Made by a program: the position numbers and the translations under genes. From assembly GCF_900299525.1 (NCBI RefSeq), contig NZ_OMKA01000003.1, positions 310,001 through 374,000 on the forward strand: DNA of 64,000 bases, given 5' to 3'. How positions within the stretch are numbered: the stretch's first letter is position 1; each line of letters starts with the position of its first letter. The notes beneath the pieces were generated by a model that did no database searches, was not told where the DNA came from, and worked only from the letters and a program-made list of their open reading frames with translations. Below, one piece after another: positions 35,401 to 44,583 of this stretch. The stretch is from Aquimarina sp. Aq78 (GTDB lineage: Bacteria; Bacteroidota; Bacteroidia; Flavobacteriales; Flavobacteriaceae).

Positions 35401-37846
35401 CTCCGATCACAACAGGCTGCTCTTCTTTTAAATCAACTTTGTCTTGAGGATAATATTTAAATCCAGATCCAAATCTCAAATTATATGCATTGAATTCTGA
35501 TTCTAGATCAGAAAACACAAATTGGTTATTGTTGAGATGTACTAATTGAAGTTTCGGTAATGTAACTAGACTAGCAGGGATTTTTCCTGTAAGTTCATTA
35601 TCATGTATCCACAAAGATTCCAAATTAGATAATTTGCTTATAGAATCCGGAACCCCACCAGTAAGCCTATTACTATGTATATCTAATGATTTTAAATTAG
35701 ACAACCGCCCCAAAGAAACTGGAATGGCTCCTGAAAGTCGATTATTATAAACATATAACGACTGTAAATTTGATAAGTTCCCCAACTCTTCAGGGATACT
35801 ACCTGAAAGACTATTATTATACAGATTAAGATCTACCAAATTAAATAATTGACCTAGAGTTACTGGAATACTTCCTGTAAGTCGATTATTATCTAAATGC
35901 AATGATTTTAAATTTAATAACTGTCCTAATTCTACAGGAATCGTTCCTGTAAGAACATTGCTATAAAGGTTTAAATCTGTAAGTTTTGATAACTCCTCCA
36001 GTGCTACAGGAATTTCTCCTGATAAATTATTTCCCTGAAGGTGTAAATATCTAAGATCTCTAAGTTTTGATAAAGAATCTGGAATCCTTCCTGTTAACTT
36101 ATTATGTCCTAAGTACAGAGATCTTAATTCTCCTAATAGTTCTAATTCTATAGGAATTTCTCCATACAAATCATTTTGATTTAGCGATAGAAACTCCAAA
36201 TTTATTAACTGTCCCATCTCTATAGGGATAGTTCCTGTAAGCTGATTTGTTTCTAGGTTTAACTTGATCAAATTTGTGAGTCCTTTTACCCCCTGTGGAA
36301 TGTCACCAACTAAATTATTACTCACTAATTCTACTCTTGTTACTTTATCATCTACTACAGTAACACCATACCAATCACAAACGGGGGTATTGGCATCCCA
36401 AGGCTTATTATTGGCTATCGTATTTTTCCAGTTAGGTCCATCTGTCGAATTGTATAAATCTAACAATGCTTGTTTTTCTGCAGCAGAAACTCCACATGTG
36501 TCCTGGCTAGTTATAGTAAGAGTTATTGGATGTCGTTCTAAAGCAAGTCCATTTACTACTGTGTTAGTTGTCCTAAAGTGGTATACTCCTGCATCAGTAT
36601 CGGCAGCATTAGAAATGATCAAATTTTTGCTTGTAGCCCCCGTTATTGCAACCCCATCTTTATACCATTGATAACTATTATTTGTACTTATTAATGCGTT
36701 AGTAGTTAAAGTGATGGATTGCCCTGTATTAATATTTTTTGTTTCGGATTGATCTACTTTGGCTTGAGGCGAGTATCTGTATTTGTTCTGGACCTTAGCT
36801 TTATAGGATGAGTGATCTTCTTCTATATCAGAAAACACAAATTCATTATAGTGTATAGATAAATACTCAAGTGCTAACGAATTAATAATAGGAAGTTTTC
36901 CTTTGAAATGATTATTATTTATAATTAGCCTTTCTAGATTTGAGAGTTCTGAAATTCCTGAAGGAATACTTCCTTCAAAGTTATTTCTATCCAAAAAAAC
37001 TTTCTCCAAAAGTTGAAGGGTAAATAATTCTGATGGGATTACACCAGATAATTCGTTATTAGATAAAGCTAAATAAGTTAGCTTTATTAACCCTTTATAT
37101 TCAACAGGAATTGTTCCTGCGAGTTTGTTATTGGACAAAGAAAGATGACGTAGATTAGAAAGCCTTCCTATTTCTGGAGGTAGTCCTCCAGTTAGTTGAT
37201 TTCCATCTAAAAATAATTCCCATAATTCATCAATCTGTGCCAATTCTTTTGGGATAGTTCCTGTTAATTGATTAGAACGAATTAACATAGAACTCATTTT
37301 TGTTAAATTACCTAGCTCTACAGGAAGTGTACCTGTTAGATTGTTTTGATTTAAGGTCAATCGAGTTAGATTCGTCAAATTCCCTATTTCTTTAGGGATA
37401 CTACCAGATAGTTTGGGATTACCATATATTGCAAGCTGTTTCAGGTTTGTCAATTTACCTATAGATACCGGTATTTCACCTGATAAGTTCTCATTACCAG
37501 AAATTGTAAGGTTCTGTAGATAGGACACTCCCTCAATCTCTGAAGGGATATAGCCTGCCAAGTTATTATTCGAAAGTCTAACTGTAACCACTTTTCCATT
37601 CGATACAGTAACACCATACCAATCACAAACTGGGGTATTGGCATCCCAAGGCTTATTATTGGCTATCGTATTTTTCCAGTTAGCACCATCTGTCGCATTA
37701 TATAGATCTAATAATGCTTGTTTTTCTGTTTCGGGAACTTCACAAGAGATTTGATACAGAATGTTTGATGTATCTCCAGAGGTGTGCCCATACATTTTAG
37801 TTACAAAAAGAAATAGGAGTATGATATACTTAAATACTGTTTTCAT
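29453..37846 (-). CDS. giant LRR / Ig-like surface protein with YD-like tail
   Basis: This 2797-aa exported protein has a signal peptide at about 1-22. Five modules follow, starting near residues 33, 450, 890, 1180 and 1532. Each opens with a cap (EKQALLDLYN..., then VCDWYGVTV) and continues with plant-type leucine-rich repeats (LxxLxLxxNxLxGxIPxxLGxL). Each ends with an Ig-like domain (QWYKDGVAITGAT, then DAGVYHF). From about 1988 the protein changes to Ig/adhesin-like and carbohydrate-binding-like regions (for example DAHQMTLSLENTSSEVNVYF). It ends in FATFYEYDAEGDLVRIKKET, one YD-type repeat. LRR and Ig modules suggest target-surface recognition; the YD tail could dock on the RHS protein (inference). 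No kinase or sorting domain was found. Confidence 0.9.
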   Translation of the reverse strand: MKTVFKYIILLFLFVTKMYGHTSGDTSNILYQISCEVPETEKQALLDLYNATDGANWKNTIANNKPWDANTPVCDWYGVTVSNGKVVTVRLSNNNLAGYIPSEIEGVSYLQNLTISGNENLSGEIPVSIGKLTNLKQLAIYGNPKLSGSIPKEIGNLTNLTRLTLNQNNLTGTLPVELGNLTKMSSMLIRSNQLTGTIPKELAQIDELWELFLDGNQLTGGLPPEIGRLSNLRHLSLSNNKLAGTIPVEYKGLIKLTYLALSNNELSGVIPSELFTLQLLEKVFLDRNNFEGSIPSGISELSNLERLIINNNHFKGKLPIINSLALEYLSIHYNEFVFSDIEEDHSSYKAKVQNKYRYSPQAKVDQSETKNINTGQSITLTTNALISTNNSYQWYKDGVAITGATSKNLIISNAADTDAGVYHFRTTNTVVNGLALERHPITLTITSQDTCGVSAAEKQALLDLYNSTDGPNWKNTIANNKPWDANTPVCDWYGVTVVDDKVTRVELVSNNLVGDIPQGVKGLTNLIKLNLETNQLTGTIPIEMGQLINLEFLSLNQNDLYGEIPIELELLGELRSLYLGHNKLTGRIPDSLSKLRDLRYLHLQGNNLSGEIPVALEELSKLTDLNLYSNVLTGTIPVELGQLLNLKSLHLDNNRLTGSIPVTLGQLFNLVDLNLYNNSLSGSIPEELGNLSNLQSLYVYNNRLSGAIPVSLGRLSNLKSLDIHSNRLTGGVPDSISKLSNLESLWIHDNELTGKIPASLVTLPKLQLVHLNNNQFVFSDLESEFNAYNLRFGSGFKYYPQDKVDLKEEQPVVIGEEITLSTEELTSSNNSYQWFKNGIAIPEATNSTLKIIAAKEDDAGVYHFKATNTIVQDLILERNPITVKVTSDTCAVSTREKQALIDFYRLTGGTGWTTTTNWLTDIPVCNWYGVTVVKGKVTGLKLSNNNLIGSISPALVELTNLQELNLSGNQLEGEIPIEIVQLLDLEQIILSNNNFSGNLPKELGQLTRLKKLQLSNNQFTGNIPVEYTQLISLEEVGINNNQLRGDIPAGFDKLIGFEIFTIFDNQFVFSEIEPIFVALQTKLGANFIYTPQAKVDQEEIITASVGEPITLTGTALTSTNNTYQWYKDDVVITGATGKNFVIAAASDSDVGVYHFIATNSVVTGLTLTRHQIQLEVGTASCEISATERQALIDIYNEANGASWVNTLANNKPWDITNPNSKVCDWYGVKVTNGKVTSLRLINNDLVGDIPSSLFQLTSLKDIQLSDNQLTGVLPVSLATLTKLQTLNLSNNTLEGEIPENIGELLSLEHVLLSNNVFIGNIPKSLGQIAQLENLQLGANQLTGSIPVELGEASNLRSLVLSNNQLSGDIPETFAQLTKLEVLRINNNQLSGSVPTGLDQFSGFRNFTIFDNQFIFSEIETTFEALKAKLGVGFIHDPQAKVDKVESKTVVAGLEVTLTSNILTSTNNRYQWYKDGVAITGATNKKLILNTIEDSDAGIYHFTATNSIVKELTIERNPITISIAPGDSCGVSAAEKQALIDFYTTTNGAGWTTNTNWLSATVPVCDWYGITVVDGKITALKLPKNNVTGKIPASISSLVHLTTLRLNDNKLSGDIPSALGEVVSLEHVYLSWNHLTGEIPPAIGKLKALRTLEAMGNQFTGNIPVELGNLTSLERLSLYRNLLTGTIPVELSGLLNLKYLSLSDNQLSGSIPLSLGNLTKLEELSLFRNQLSESIPIQLGQLSSLKHLYLNHNQLSGSIPVELGALSNLQYLWLSTNKLTNTIPSELGDLRKLQDFKANDNRLSGNIPAALGDVLSLKYLELARNQLSGPIPVQFGKLTNLQQLYLSNNQLSGRVPTALSQLTSLKHLMIDFNRFVFWNVEPEFKTYTANLTSFLYIPQAKVDQPETKNVITGQSITLSTTALNSDNNSYQWYKDGVAITGATSKDLIITNVTAADEGVYHFLATNSVIIDLTLERYPIIIKIKNQNNCSLITCEEAVIQALNFLKENDIISFPQVEYTLTDNPAFFETCVDEVFNINNQDTLVWKSISAPLGYALQLNGVSIFEVFRSAPGLSDLSIASFSSIDITNVHNAITYLGTDGSLKVMSTTGFLLNCTPKDCVDCPVDTNFCLSGISEEYPLVEYLVPQGEHIVWYLTETGGTAIKKEEFITTEAEKPAGITYWWDDTSDTVNTRTPLIVKISDNVPVVEEFQNFPKGMQATINDLKVEGDNVQWYTVPVGGTPLSIDTILEDEKTYFAEGSGTPCRASVIVSIGTHPPEGDGYQVVCEGTTLAELEQKLKIIEGSTIKWYDQQENGSELSATIQVENGVTYYASQVDIYGDISEFRKEITVNVVVVSPPFVPETLQTFYNNKSHTIADLLAIGYEIRWYDRKIGGTVYADSEELIDGQVYYAEQRSENDCPGIRQGVQVRILEEEIPELFGCEKFKPKAGDRYVVNGWVREQGINRVNPDVILFNDSKESQMFVELLNHLKNRIIDTDPDIYYIPEIYIPQSATQNLDFDPLLAYVNDTQIEERKLTVYGLTLEKDTYGHTIGFSFALNKNRTSTFTYLSPKVRRKDSGNGTSTTLTYRYPIRDNKDNMTLTFTDVRVENGQFYMISNFSMLNAGLDTVTLTSVKDNDSKQSGINPEVTFYQDEEISGYQPITYLNTLVKIAYKDADEVIMDTHGLQFKPQGPVIEGWQQVSGSFTIPVDAHQMTLSLENTSSEVNVYFDDIRFHPYDGNMKTFVYDPATQRLMSELDENNFATFYEYDAEGDLVRIKKETERGVFTIQESRSGNTKATK

Positions 37847-37893
37847 CTATATATTTTTTAATAGTCCTTTTGGATTATTGAGTAGTTATACTG

Positions 37894-40800
37894 TTATAAA
37901 CTTGATGGAAATAAAGATTTAGCTCCATGCTCTCCTCCACTTCCTAAATTTCTATACCCTACGGGGTCTAGTCTAATAACTGGACTATTATATACTGGAG
38001 TAATACCATCTTGATGAAATACTCTAAAATCAACAGCAACGCGATTAGGGCTTCTCCAAAACCCTCTTCTTTGTGCTCTTGCTTCAAACTGTACAAATGC
38101 ACGTCCTGTAGGTCCCAATTTTAATGTAATTACTTTATTTGTCATTTTAAAACCTTCTCCATTTACAGATAGCCACGCTCCTTTATTTCCGTAACTTTGT
38201 GGCGTAATCTTACAAACCACTTCGGTATTTGGTGTTCCTTGAATTGTAAAGGTTGCTTGTTCTCTCCATCCATAAAACTGTCCAGATTTCTTTATATCCG
38301 TAATAAGCGGCACCGCATTATCATCACACGAATCTCCAATCCCATCATTATCATAATCAGTTTGAGAACGATTATAAGTGTAAGGGCAATTATCTTCATC
38401 ATCCTTCCATCCATCATCATCATAATCGTTATCTGGTACTAGATCTCCTTGTAATTGGGTGGTCATACTGGCTCCATTATTTTTAGGGATCCATAAACTA
38501 GTATTTCCCGTATGCGCATGAGTAGTAGAAATGGCTATACCTTTATCTCCATCGCCTGTAACTTGTTCTTTAAAACTATAATGCCCGTTATCGGTATTGA
38601 GAAAACTATAGTCTTCAAAATTATCTGCTCCCATATAGCGATATTTACTATTAGAAGTTACCACAACTGGTAGGGTGAAATTATATCCATATTGTGCAGA
38701 TGAGTAACGACCCAACGCATCTTTATTTTCTATTTCTACTCCAAAAGGGCTGTATTGCGTTACTTCACTAGCAAAGGTCCAATTATCCTGAGCCTGCTCA
38801 TGTGGTACCCATTTGTCATCTATAAGTGTATAGTAGGGAGTAAAATCTTTAAAGTATCCTTCTTTTCTGGTATTTTTCTTGTTTTCTCCTCCTTGCGTTA
38901 CTCCAATCCTTTCTGTAAGATATGCATAGGATTGTTTCGCTTTCCAATCTCCTTTTACATTATTTAAGTATGGATTAAATCCATACTCTTCTATACTCAA
39001 GTCTGCCAATTGGTCTGAATCTGGAGTGGCAAAAGGAATACTTTCTAATCCATTTTCACACTGGCAGTTCCAGAAATCATCATAAGCTACAGCACTACCA
39101 TTTATAATCTTTAACTGATCTGTTGGACTGCTATCCCCAGATTGGTAAAAGCTCTGATCTGTAATTTGATTCACCCAATTCCCATTTTTACTTTTTAATG
39201 GATTTTTCATCATCGTTATCGAGCCCATCTTTGCTTGCTGTAGGTTTCTGTATCCCGAACGCACTACTTTAAATTTCACTTTTTCTTGTATGGTTTTAGC
39301 ACTTTTGTTAACTACCAGTCCTTTATCGTCCATTAGTAACACCGCCGTTTGAGTATCGTTAAAACCTACTACCCACAATCGTTCTTCTGTATCTTTACTA
39401 TAAGATGCTAAAATTTCATCTCCCAACGTAAAGTATTTTTTCACATTAGGTAATGTAAAATAATCCCCAGATGGAGTTAAAACTCCTTTATTTCCTAAGT
39501 TTTTGGTAGCTTGCCCCATTCTATCATAGCTCCAATACGCAGGAAAATCAAAATTGTAATAACTATCATCAAACTCATTTACTGTTTTGGTCAGCAACAC
39601 TTCTCCTGTTTCTGCATCCCAGGCTTCATTAGTTGTAGAAACTTTAGACCCTAAATCGGTTGCTATCTTTTCTTTTAAAATTCCTGTTTGATGTATTACC
39701 TTGGTAGTTATAGCACTATGCGCTATATTCTCATGCTCAACATAGGTAGGAAAAGCAGTAAATACAATCACTATAAATATTGGAACAAAAAATGTTACCA
39801 CATTAACATTCCCTCCAATAGATTTTGAATTTGAATAATTCTCTCTGAAATCATTAATCACATCATAATCTATCCCAATCTGTTGATTATTTTGTATAGT
39901 CCCATCTTTATAAATTATAGGAACAGTATTATTTAATTTACTGTTGTCTGATATATTTGTGTGGTATTTATATCTTACAGAAGATATAGGTTTATCCATA
40001 CCTTCCTGATATACATACTGTCCCTTTTGTTTACCGTCCATATCATTGGTATGTACTGCATACCCCTGAGTCATCGTAAATTCATTTTTAACATTTACCG
40101 GTGCTCCAAAAAGTCCTCCTATCAATTGTTTTAATATATTATTCTGATTACTAGGGAATCGTTTATCCATATCGGTATAATCTACCTTAGTAGGAAAATC
40201 CCTGGAGGTATAATGCTCTGTAATTATCTTACCTGTAGCATGCTTGGTGATATTTTTACGTTCTAAATTTTTTACGGTTACCCTGCCATAAGTTACCTTT
40301 GCATTAGGAAAAAATGCTTTTCCAAAAGGTTTTTCTACATAGCTAACTTCACGAGGTGCTATCAATCGTTTTCCTTGGTCATAAAATGGCTGTACAAAAG
40401 GATTTTCTGCGCTATCATTGGGTTCAAAAGTTGCAACCCCACTAGTAGTTCCATCTTCTAATGTATATTCATAGGTTTGACCATACGTTTGGGATTCATT
40501 TCCGCCCATTTTATCCCATTGATCGGTCATAACTAATTGTTTCACTCTTACTCCTCCTCCTAGTTTCCTTTTATTAGGTACAGATAAACGAATCCATGAT
40601 TTTTGAGGAACAAAACGCTGAGCACATAAATGAGAATTACTTCTTAGTTTTCCATTAGGTCCTGAAAATATTTGTCCGATAGCACCAATACTAGAAATTA
40701 GTTTTTTAGCAATACTTCCTGCACTTTCTTGTGCTCCATAATCTGCTCCAAGTTCATCATAGACTACGCGGTTTAAATATTTTCTACCAAAATACCATCC

Positions 40801-43800
40801 TGCTTTAGAAATTGGGTTAACTTTCATTCCTCCATCTACTCCTCCTTCCATCTCACTATGCTTCATAGGGATTGAAGCGTATATTTTCCCATTAGCAGCT
40901 TTAAATACCTTTGATTCTCCGTTTCTTTCAAAATAACCAGTTACATAATCAAAATCTGTTTGACTAGCTCCTATGGCACCTGCCTTAGTCATATTTACTA
41001 AAAACCTAAAGTATATTGGCTTTTCTTCCTGCCCTTTTAGATATTTTGATCTAAAATCTATGTTAACATCATTTTCATTGGGTAATTCTACATATAAATA
41101 TTTGGCCTCCCCTATAGCTCCCTTATATAAAATTTGATTAGCTTTAGGATCTGATGTAGTTGAATTATCTTTATTACCTACACCCACTACTTTAAACATC
41201 TGCATAGGATCTTTATCCTGTACATATTGATAATCATCACTTTCATAACTTAATGACAAAGTTCCACCAGATGGTAAACCAATATCGCTTAATGACCAAG
41301 CTGCGGTGTATTGATCTTGTAGTGCCTTATCGTTTTGATCTACAAAAGGAAATTCTGGTGCAGTTAGTGTAGTATCTGTTGGGATACAACTTCCTTTATT
41401 AGGTTTATAATTACCCCAAACATCATATGATTTAAGGTTGTAATCTGGGTTCGCACCATTATACTCAAAAGTATAAGGTGTGTATTTGCCCATTTTAGAC
41501 CCTCTGTATGTAAAATACACTTTTTTAAGGGTTAGTTTTCCTTTATTTTTTTTCTCTCCTTTCTTATCAAAATAATCTAATTCGTTATCATCGAGATCAC
41601 CTTCAAAATTATTTTCAACTTTCTGGCATTGAGAATAATCATACACAAAATGTGCAGTTTTAATAGGGGCTAATTGTTGTATTGTTGGATCATTTGAATC
41701 CTCATCATCTTCTAAATCTTTCTTATATTTTTCGTATTCAGGTTTGGCATATAATCTAATTTGATCAATTTTGTACATATGTTGTCCTGCAACTGGTTCT
41801 CCTCCATTATGATCTTTTACTCCCCTGGCGTCCTTACGTTTGGATAAATCAAAAACTGCTACATGAGTTTTGGTTGTGATTTTACGAATGTATTTAATTT
41901 CCTTCTCGCCATAGATATAACTTCCTTTTTGATCTAATCTATGCGAATTGAGTCCTGCGTTATAAGAAGCTTCTTTATAACCATAAGGAATTCTCCATCG
42001 ATAAGGATCTTTTTCTTTTACCTCATATTCAAATAAGGTATAACTTCCTAAATCATCTTCTGTAGGACCATCTCCTGATCTATCTTCATAATCTGCAGAT
42101 AAAACCGAAGATAACAAATAGGTATGCGCATAAGCTGGAGTTTCTACCTTATCATAAAAATGATCTATCCCGCTGGTATTGTTAACCGTATTTTCATTAG
42201 TATTATTAGTATTATATTTAACAATTCCCTTTACACAATCATATTGAGTAGAATTGGTAGCAAAAGTTACTTCTTGCTTTTTAATATTATAAGCCGTTTC
42301 TCCAAAAACATACGTATTCCCATCAGGTTTTAATACTCGAAGTTGTGCTGTATGATGATCTTTTGCATATGTACTAATCCGATCTTTATAATAAGAATCT
42401 TTATACAGAGCTTTAACTTCTTTTTTTGTTAATTTTTGAACAGCTTGATTACGAACATCTCGTTTTGTTCTTTTAAAACTGTTCTGAAAACCTAGTTCTT
42501 TATCATATTTTGGTTTTTGAGATACTGGATCATAGGTTTTTATTCTAAATTTAGTATCTGCATAGCTATTAAATCCACCGCCACCAATTTTTAAAGCAAT
42601 TGGTGAATCTCCTCCTAAACGTTCTTTATAGAATTCTGCTTCCTGATCTACTTTAGAAGTTCCTACGTATTTAAAATATACGGGTTCGTTATCTACTGCT
42701 TGATTTGGAGCATTTTCGTTTTCATTTTTTAAATATTTTGACGCAGTAGTTTTCCATACACCTGTATGACTTTTGGAGGGCGACATTACAAAATTTGCCC
42801 CTACATGAAATCCTGTACCTGCCTCTATTTCACCACCTAAGCTAAACCCTAAACTTTCATCTTTAACATATTCGTCATAAATCTGACCAATCTGTGTTCT
42901 GTGCGGACGAAACATACCCCCGATTCCTTGTGCATTAACGCTATACAGATCATACGTGTAGTTGGTATAAGGCAATGCTAATAAACTCTTACTAATTTCC
43001 CGGTCATTTTCTCTATTATAATCTAAAACATCATGAGAACTTGCCTGTCCTGTATGCTCATATCCATATGCTTTTTCTATTTTTTGTTTATCTTTTATTT
43101 TTTGTACCGAAGCTGATGCAGATAGTTCTACTTCTCCGTCCAACCCCCAGATATCTCCTCCTACAGAAAACGAAAAATTACTATTAATATCCTTAAAAGA
43201 TGTTCTTTTTCTGGGAGTTACAGTTATATCGGAAAAAGAAAGACTACCAGAAGTTCCTCCTAAAGAATAATTATTTCCTTCAACCCAGTTCTTTACATTA
43301 ACCCCCGAAGAAGCGCTTAAACTAAACGAAGACAAACCTTTATTAGAATTAAACGAAACCCCAGCGTTTAAACTTCCATTTAAAGCTTGTCCCTCGATGC
43401 TTCGAATGTTTTTTTTAGCACTTATATTTGGTGAAATTGTTGCTCCATCTAAAGTAGAAGTTTGTACATTCATCCCCACACTTACATTATCTGATACCGC
43501 AAAAGATAACCCATAAGAAGGCTTAAAGGTAATTCCATGATAATTACTATACTGGATACCTAATCCTAGTGAAGCATTTACATAATCCCCTGTTTCCAAT
43601 CCAAAAACCTGAGGATCAACCTTTGCATTAAGCCCAACAGTTACATGTTTTTTAAGGTTTTTTTCATAATGCAGTGTATCTCCTTTAAAGTCATCAGGAA
43701 TTCCTCGTACCTGCCTTCTAATTTGTCCTACATTAAGATTCCACCCCAAACCTACCCAACTGGCTTCTTGATCCATAGTTACTCCTGAATCATAAGCAAG

Positions 43801-44034
43801 ATTTAAAGGGTAACCTCCTACATCCATAATTGGAATATTATAGTTAAAATCTCCGCTGGTTAAATCTACCATATCTGATGTACCAATAGGAGTAAAAGAA
43901 TTAAACTCTGGTTGTGAAGGACCACTGGTTAAAGCATATAGAAAAGTAGGCTGAATTATAGTAACCACAAGTTGTATTGCCAAATAAGTTGCTAGAATTT
44001 TTGATGTTTTGCTTTCTCTAATTTTTTGAATCAT
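37894..44034 (-). CDS. SpvB-like giant exported protein of the RHS locus
   Basis: This 2046-aa protein is the first gene of the RHS operon. An N-terminal hydrophobic segment (about 10-35) is followed by a motif like the SpvB/TcB N-terminus: PIGTSDMVDLTSGDFNYNIP, then YPLNLAYDSGV and ASWVGLGWNLNVGQIRR. The middle is rich in Tyr/Lys/Gly beta-strands. Near 1865-1900 there are thrombospondin type 3-like Asp-rich calcium repeats (DDDGWKDDEDNCPYTYNRSQ, then DYDNDGIGDSCDDN). In Tc toxins an SpvB-bearing B protein and an RHS-bearing C protein build a cocoon. The same partnership with the 3410-aa protein is proposed by analogy, not shown. Confidence 0.85.
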   Translation of the reverse strand: MIQKIRESKTSKILATYLAIQLVVTIIQPTFLYALTSGPSQPEFNSFTPIGTSDMVDLTSGDFNYNIPIMDVGGYPLNLAYDSGVTMDQEASWVGLGWNLNVGQIRRQVRGIPDDFKGDTLHYEKNLKKHVTVGLNAKVDPQVFGLETGDYVNASLGLGIQYSNYHGITFKPSYGLSFAVSDNVSVGMNVQTSTLDGATISPNISAKKNIRSIEGQALNGSLNAGVSFNSNKGLSSFSLSASSGVNVKNWVEGNNYSLGGTSGSLSFSDITVTPRKRTSFKDINSNFSFSVGGDIWGLDGEVELSASASVQKIKDKQKIEKAYGYEHTGQASSHDVLDYNRENDREISKSLLALPYTNYTYDLYSVNAQGIGGMFRPHRTQIGQIYDEYVKDESLGFSLGGEIEAGTGFHVGANFVMSPSKSHTGVWKTTASKYLKNENENAPNQAVDNEPVYFKYVGTSKVDQEAEFYKERLGGDSPIALKIGGGGFNSYADTKFRIKTYDPVSQKPKYDKELGFQNSFKRTKRDVRNQAVQKLTKKEVKALYKDSYYKDRISTYAKDHHTAQLRVLKPDGNTYVFGETAYNIKKQEVTFATNSTQYDCVKGIVKYNTNNTNENTVNNTSGIDHFYDKVETPAYAHTYLLSSVLSADYEDRSGDGPTEDDLGSYTLFEYEVKEKDPYRWRIPYGYKEASYNAGLNSHRLDQKGSYIYGEKEIKYIRKITTKTHVAVFDLSKRKDARGVKDHNGGEPVAGQHMYKIDQIRLYAKPEYEKYKKDLEDDEDSNDPTIQQLAPIKTAHFVYDYSQCQKVENNFEGDLDDNELDYFDKKGEKKNKGKLTLKKVYFTYRGSKMGKYTPYTFEYNGANPDYNLKSYDVWGNYKPNKGSCIPTDTTLTAPEFPFVDQNDKALQDQYTAAWSLSDIGLPSGGTLSLSYESDDYQYVQDKDPMQMFKVVGVGNKDNSTTSDPKANQILYKGAIGEAKYLYVELPNENDVNIDFRSKYLKGQEEKPIYFRFLVNMTKAGAIGASQTDFDYVTGYFERNGESKVFKAANGKIYASIPMKHSEMEGGVDGGMKVNPISKAGWYFGRKYLNRVVYDELGADYGAQESAGSIAKKLISSIGAIGQIFSGPNGKLRSNSHLCAQRFVPQKSWIRLSVPNKRKLGGGVRVKQLVMTDQWDKMGGNESQTYGQTYEYTLEDGTTSGVATFEPNDSAENPFVQPFYDQGKRLIAPREVSYVEKPFGKAFFPNAKVTYGRVTVKNLERKNITKHATGKIITEHYTSRDFPTKVDYTDMDKRFPSNQNNILKQLIGGLFGAPVNVKNEFTMTQGYAVHTNDMDGKQKGQYVYQEGMDKPISSVRYKYHTNISDNSKLNNTVPIIYKDGTIQNNQQIGIDYDVINDFRENYSNSKSIGGNVNVVTFFVPIFIVIVFTAFPTYVEHENIAHSAITTKVIHQTGILKEKIATDLGSKVSTTNEAWDAETGEVLLTKTVNEFDDSYYNFDFPAYWSYDRMGQATKNLGNKGVLTPSGDYFTLPNVKKYFTLGDEILASYSKDTEERLWVVGFNDTQTAVLLMDDKGLVVNKSAKTIQEKVKFKVVRSGYRNLQQAKMGSITMMKNPLKSKNGNWVNQITDQSFYQSGDSSPTDQLKIINGSAVAYDDFWNCQCENGLESIPFATPDSDQLADLSIEEYGFNPYLNNVKGDWKAKQSYAYLTERIGVTQGGENKKNTRKEGYFKDFTPYYTLIDDKWVPHEQAQDNWTFASEVTQYSPFGVEIENKDALGRYSSAQYGYNFTLPVVVTSNSKYRYMGADNFEDYSFLNTDNGHYSFKEQVTGDGDKGIAISTTHAHTGNTSLWIPKNNGASMTTQLQGDLVPDNDYDDDGWKDDEDNCPYTYNRSQTDYDNDGIGDSCDDNAVPLITDIKKSGQFYGWREQATFTIQGTPNTEVVCKITPQSYGNKGAWLSVNGEGFKMTNKVITLKLGPTGRAFVQFEARAQRRGFWRSPNRVAVDFRVFHQDGITPVYNSPVIRLDPVGYRNLGSGGEHGAKSLFPSSL

Positions 44035-44478
44035 AATGGTTCTTATAAAATCTTATAAACCTTAAATATTTATTCGTTCTTATTTTTTTGGAAAACACTA
44101 TACTATCCAACTACAATACTTTATAAAATATATTATATAAAGAAGTGCTTGTAACTTCGTTTCTCGATAAACTAAAGGATTCTCACTCTTTTTCCAAAAG
44201 CGAATATACTTTGGTATATATGGTATTAAAATCGCAAGTAGTTAAGATTTATAAATGTTACCCTATATATTACTAAATCTTAACTTATAAACTCAACTCC
44301 CTGTTACTATCAGAACCCTTTGTTACACAAAGAGTTTAAGAATTAAACATTAAGACAAACCACAAAATCATGAAGCCTTTTCTTTTAAGAAAAAAGAACG
44401 GCATGTCCATTTATGAATAAACATCTAAAAAGATGTAAAAATCAAAATATTTATGTGATTCAGAGTTTTATAATTATA

Positions 44479-44511
44479 AATTATTACCATAATTTATTCA
44501 TGGTAATAATT
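44479..44511. promoter_or_regulatory. 12-bp inverted repeat, candidate operator
   Basis: AATTATTACCAT and ATGGTAATAATT are perfectly complementary and separated by a 9-nt spacer. The repeat is centred about 70 nt upstream of the predicted start of transcription of the AraC-type gene. This is a plausible regulator site, but the arms are AT-rich. Confidence 0.4.
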
Positions 44512-44557
44512 CATAAAAAACATAAAAATTTCTTGTTGTATTCTTTTCTAATTCTAT

Positions 44558-44565
44558 TAATTTTG
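44558..44565 (+). promoter_or_regulatory. putative -7 box of the AraC gene
   Basis: TAATTTTG matches TAnnTTTG. An upstream CTTG at 44532-44535 is a weak -33 element with a 22-nt spacer. It ends 18 nt before the ATG. Confidence 0.5.
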
Positions 44566-44583
44566 TCCTGAATTTTACTTTAT

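Larger units (their letters stand above)
44035..44583. other. divergent intergenic region between the RHS operon and the AraC gene
   Basis: This 549-nt AT-rich region must hold the promoter of the giant minus-strand operon and that of the plus-strand regulator. The inverted repeat and the plus-strand -7 box are annotated separately. For the RHS operon no strict TAnnTTTG box was found; a direct repeat of CTTATAAA lies just upstream of its start codon. Confidence 0.5.

Noticed and set aside
29453..37846. Regular 72-nt periodicity
   Set aside because: It is the 24-residue plant-type leucine-rich repeat of the giant protein.
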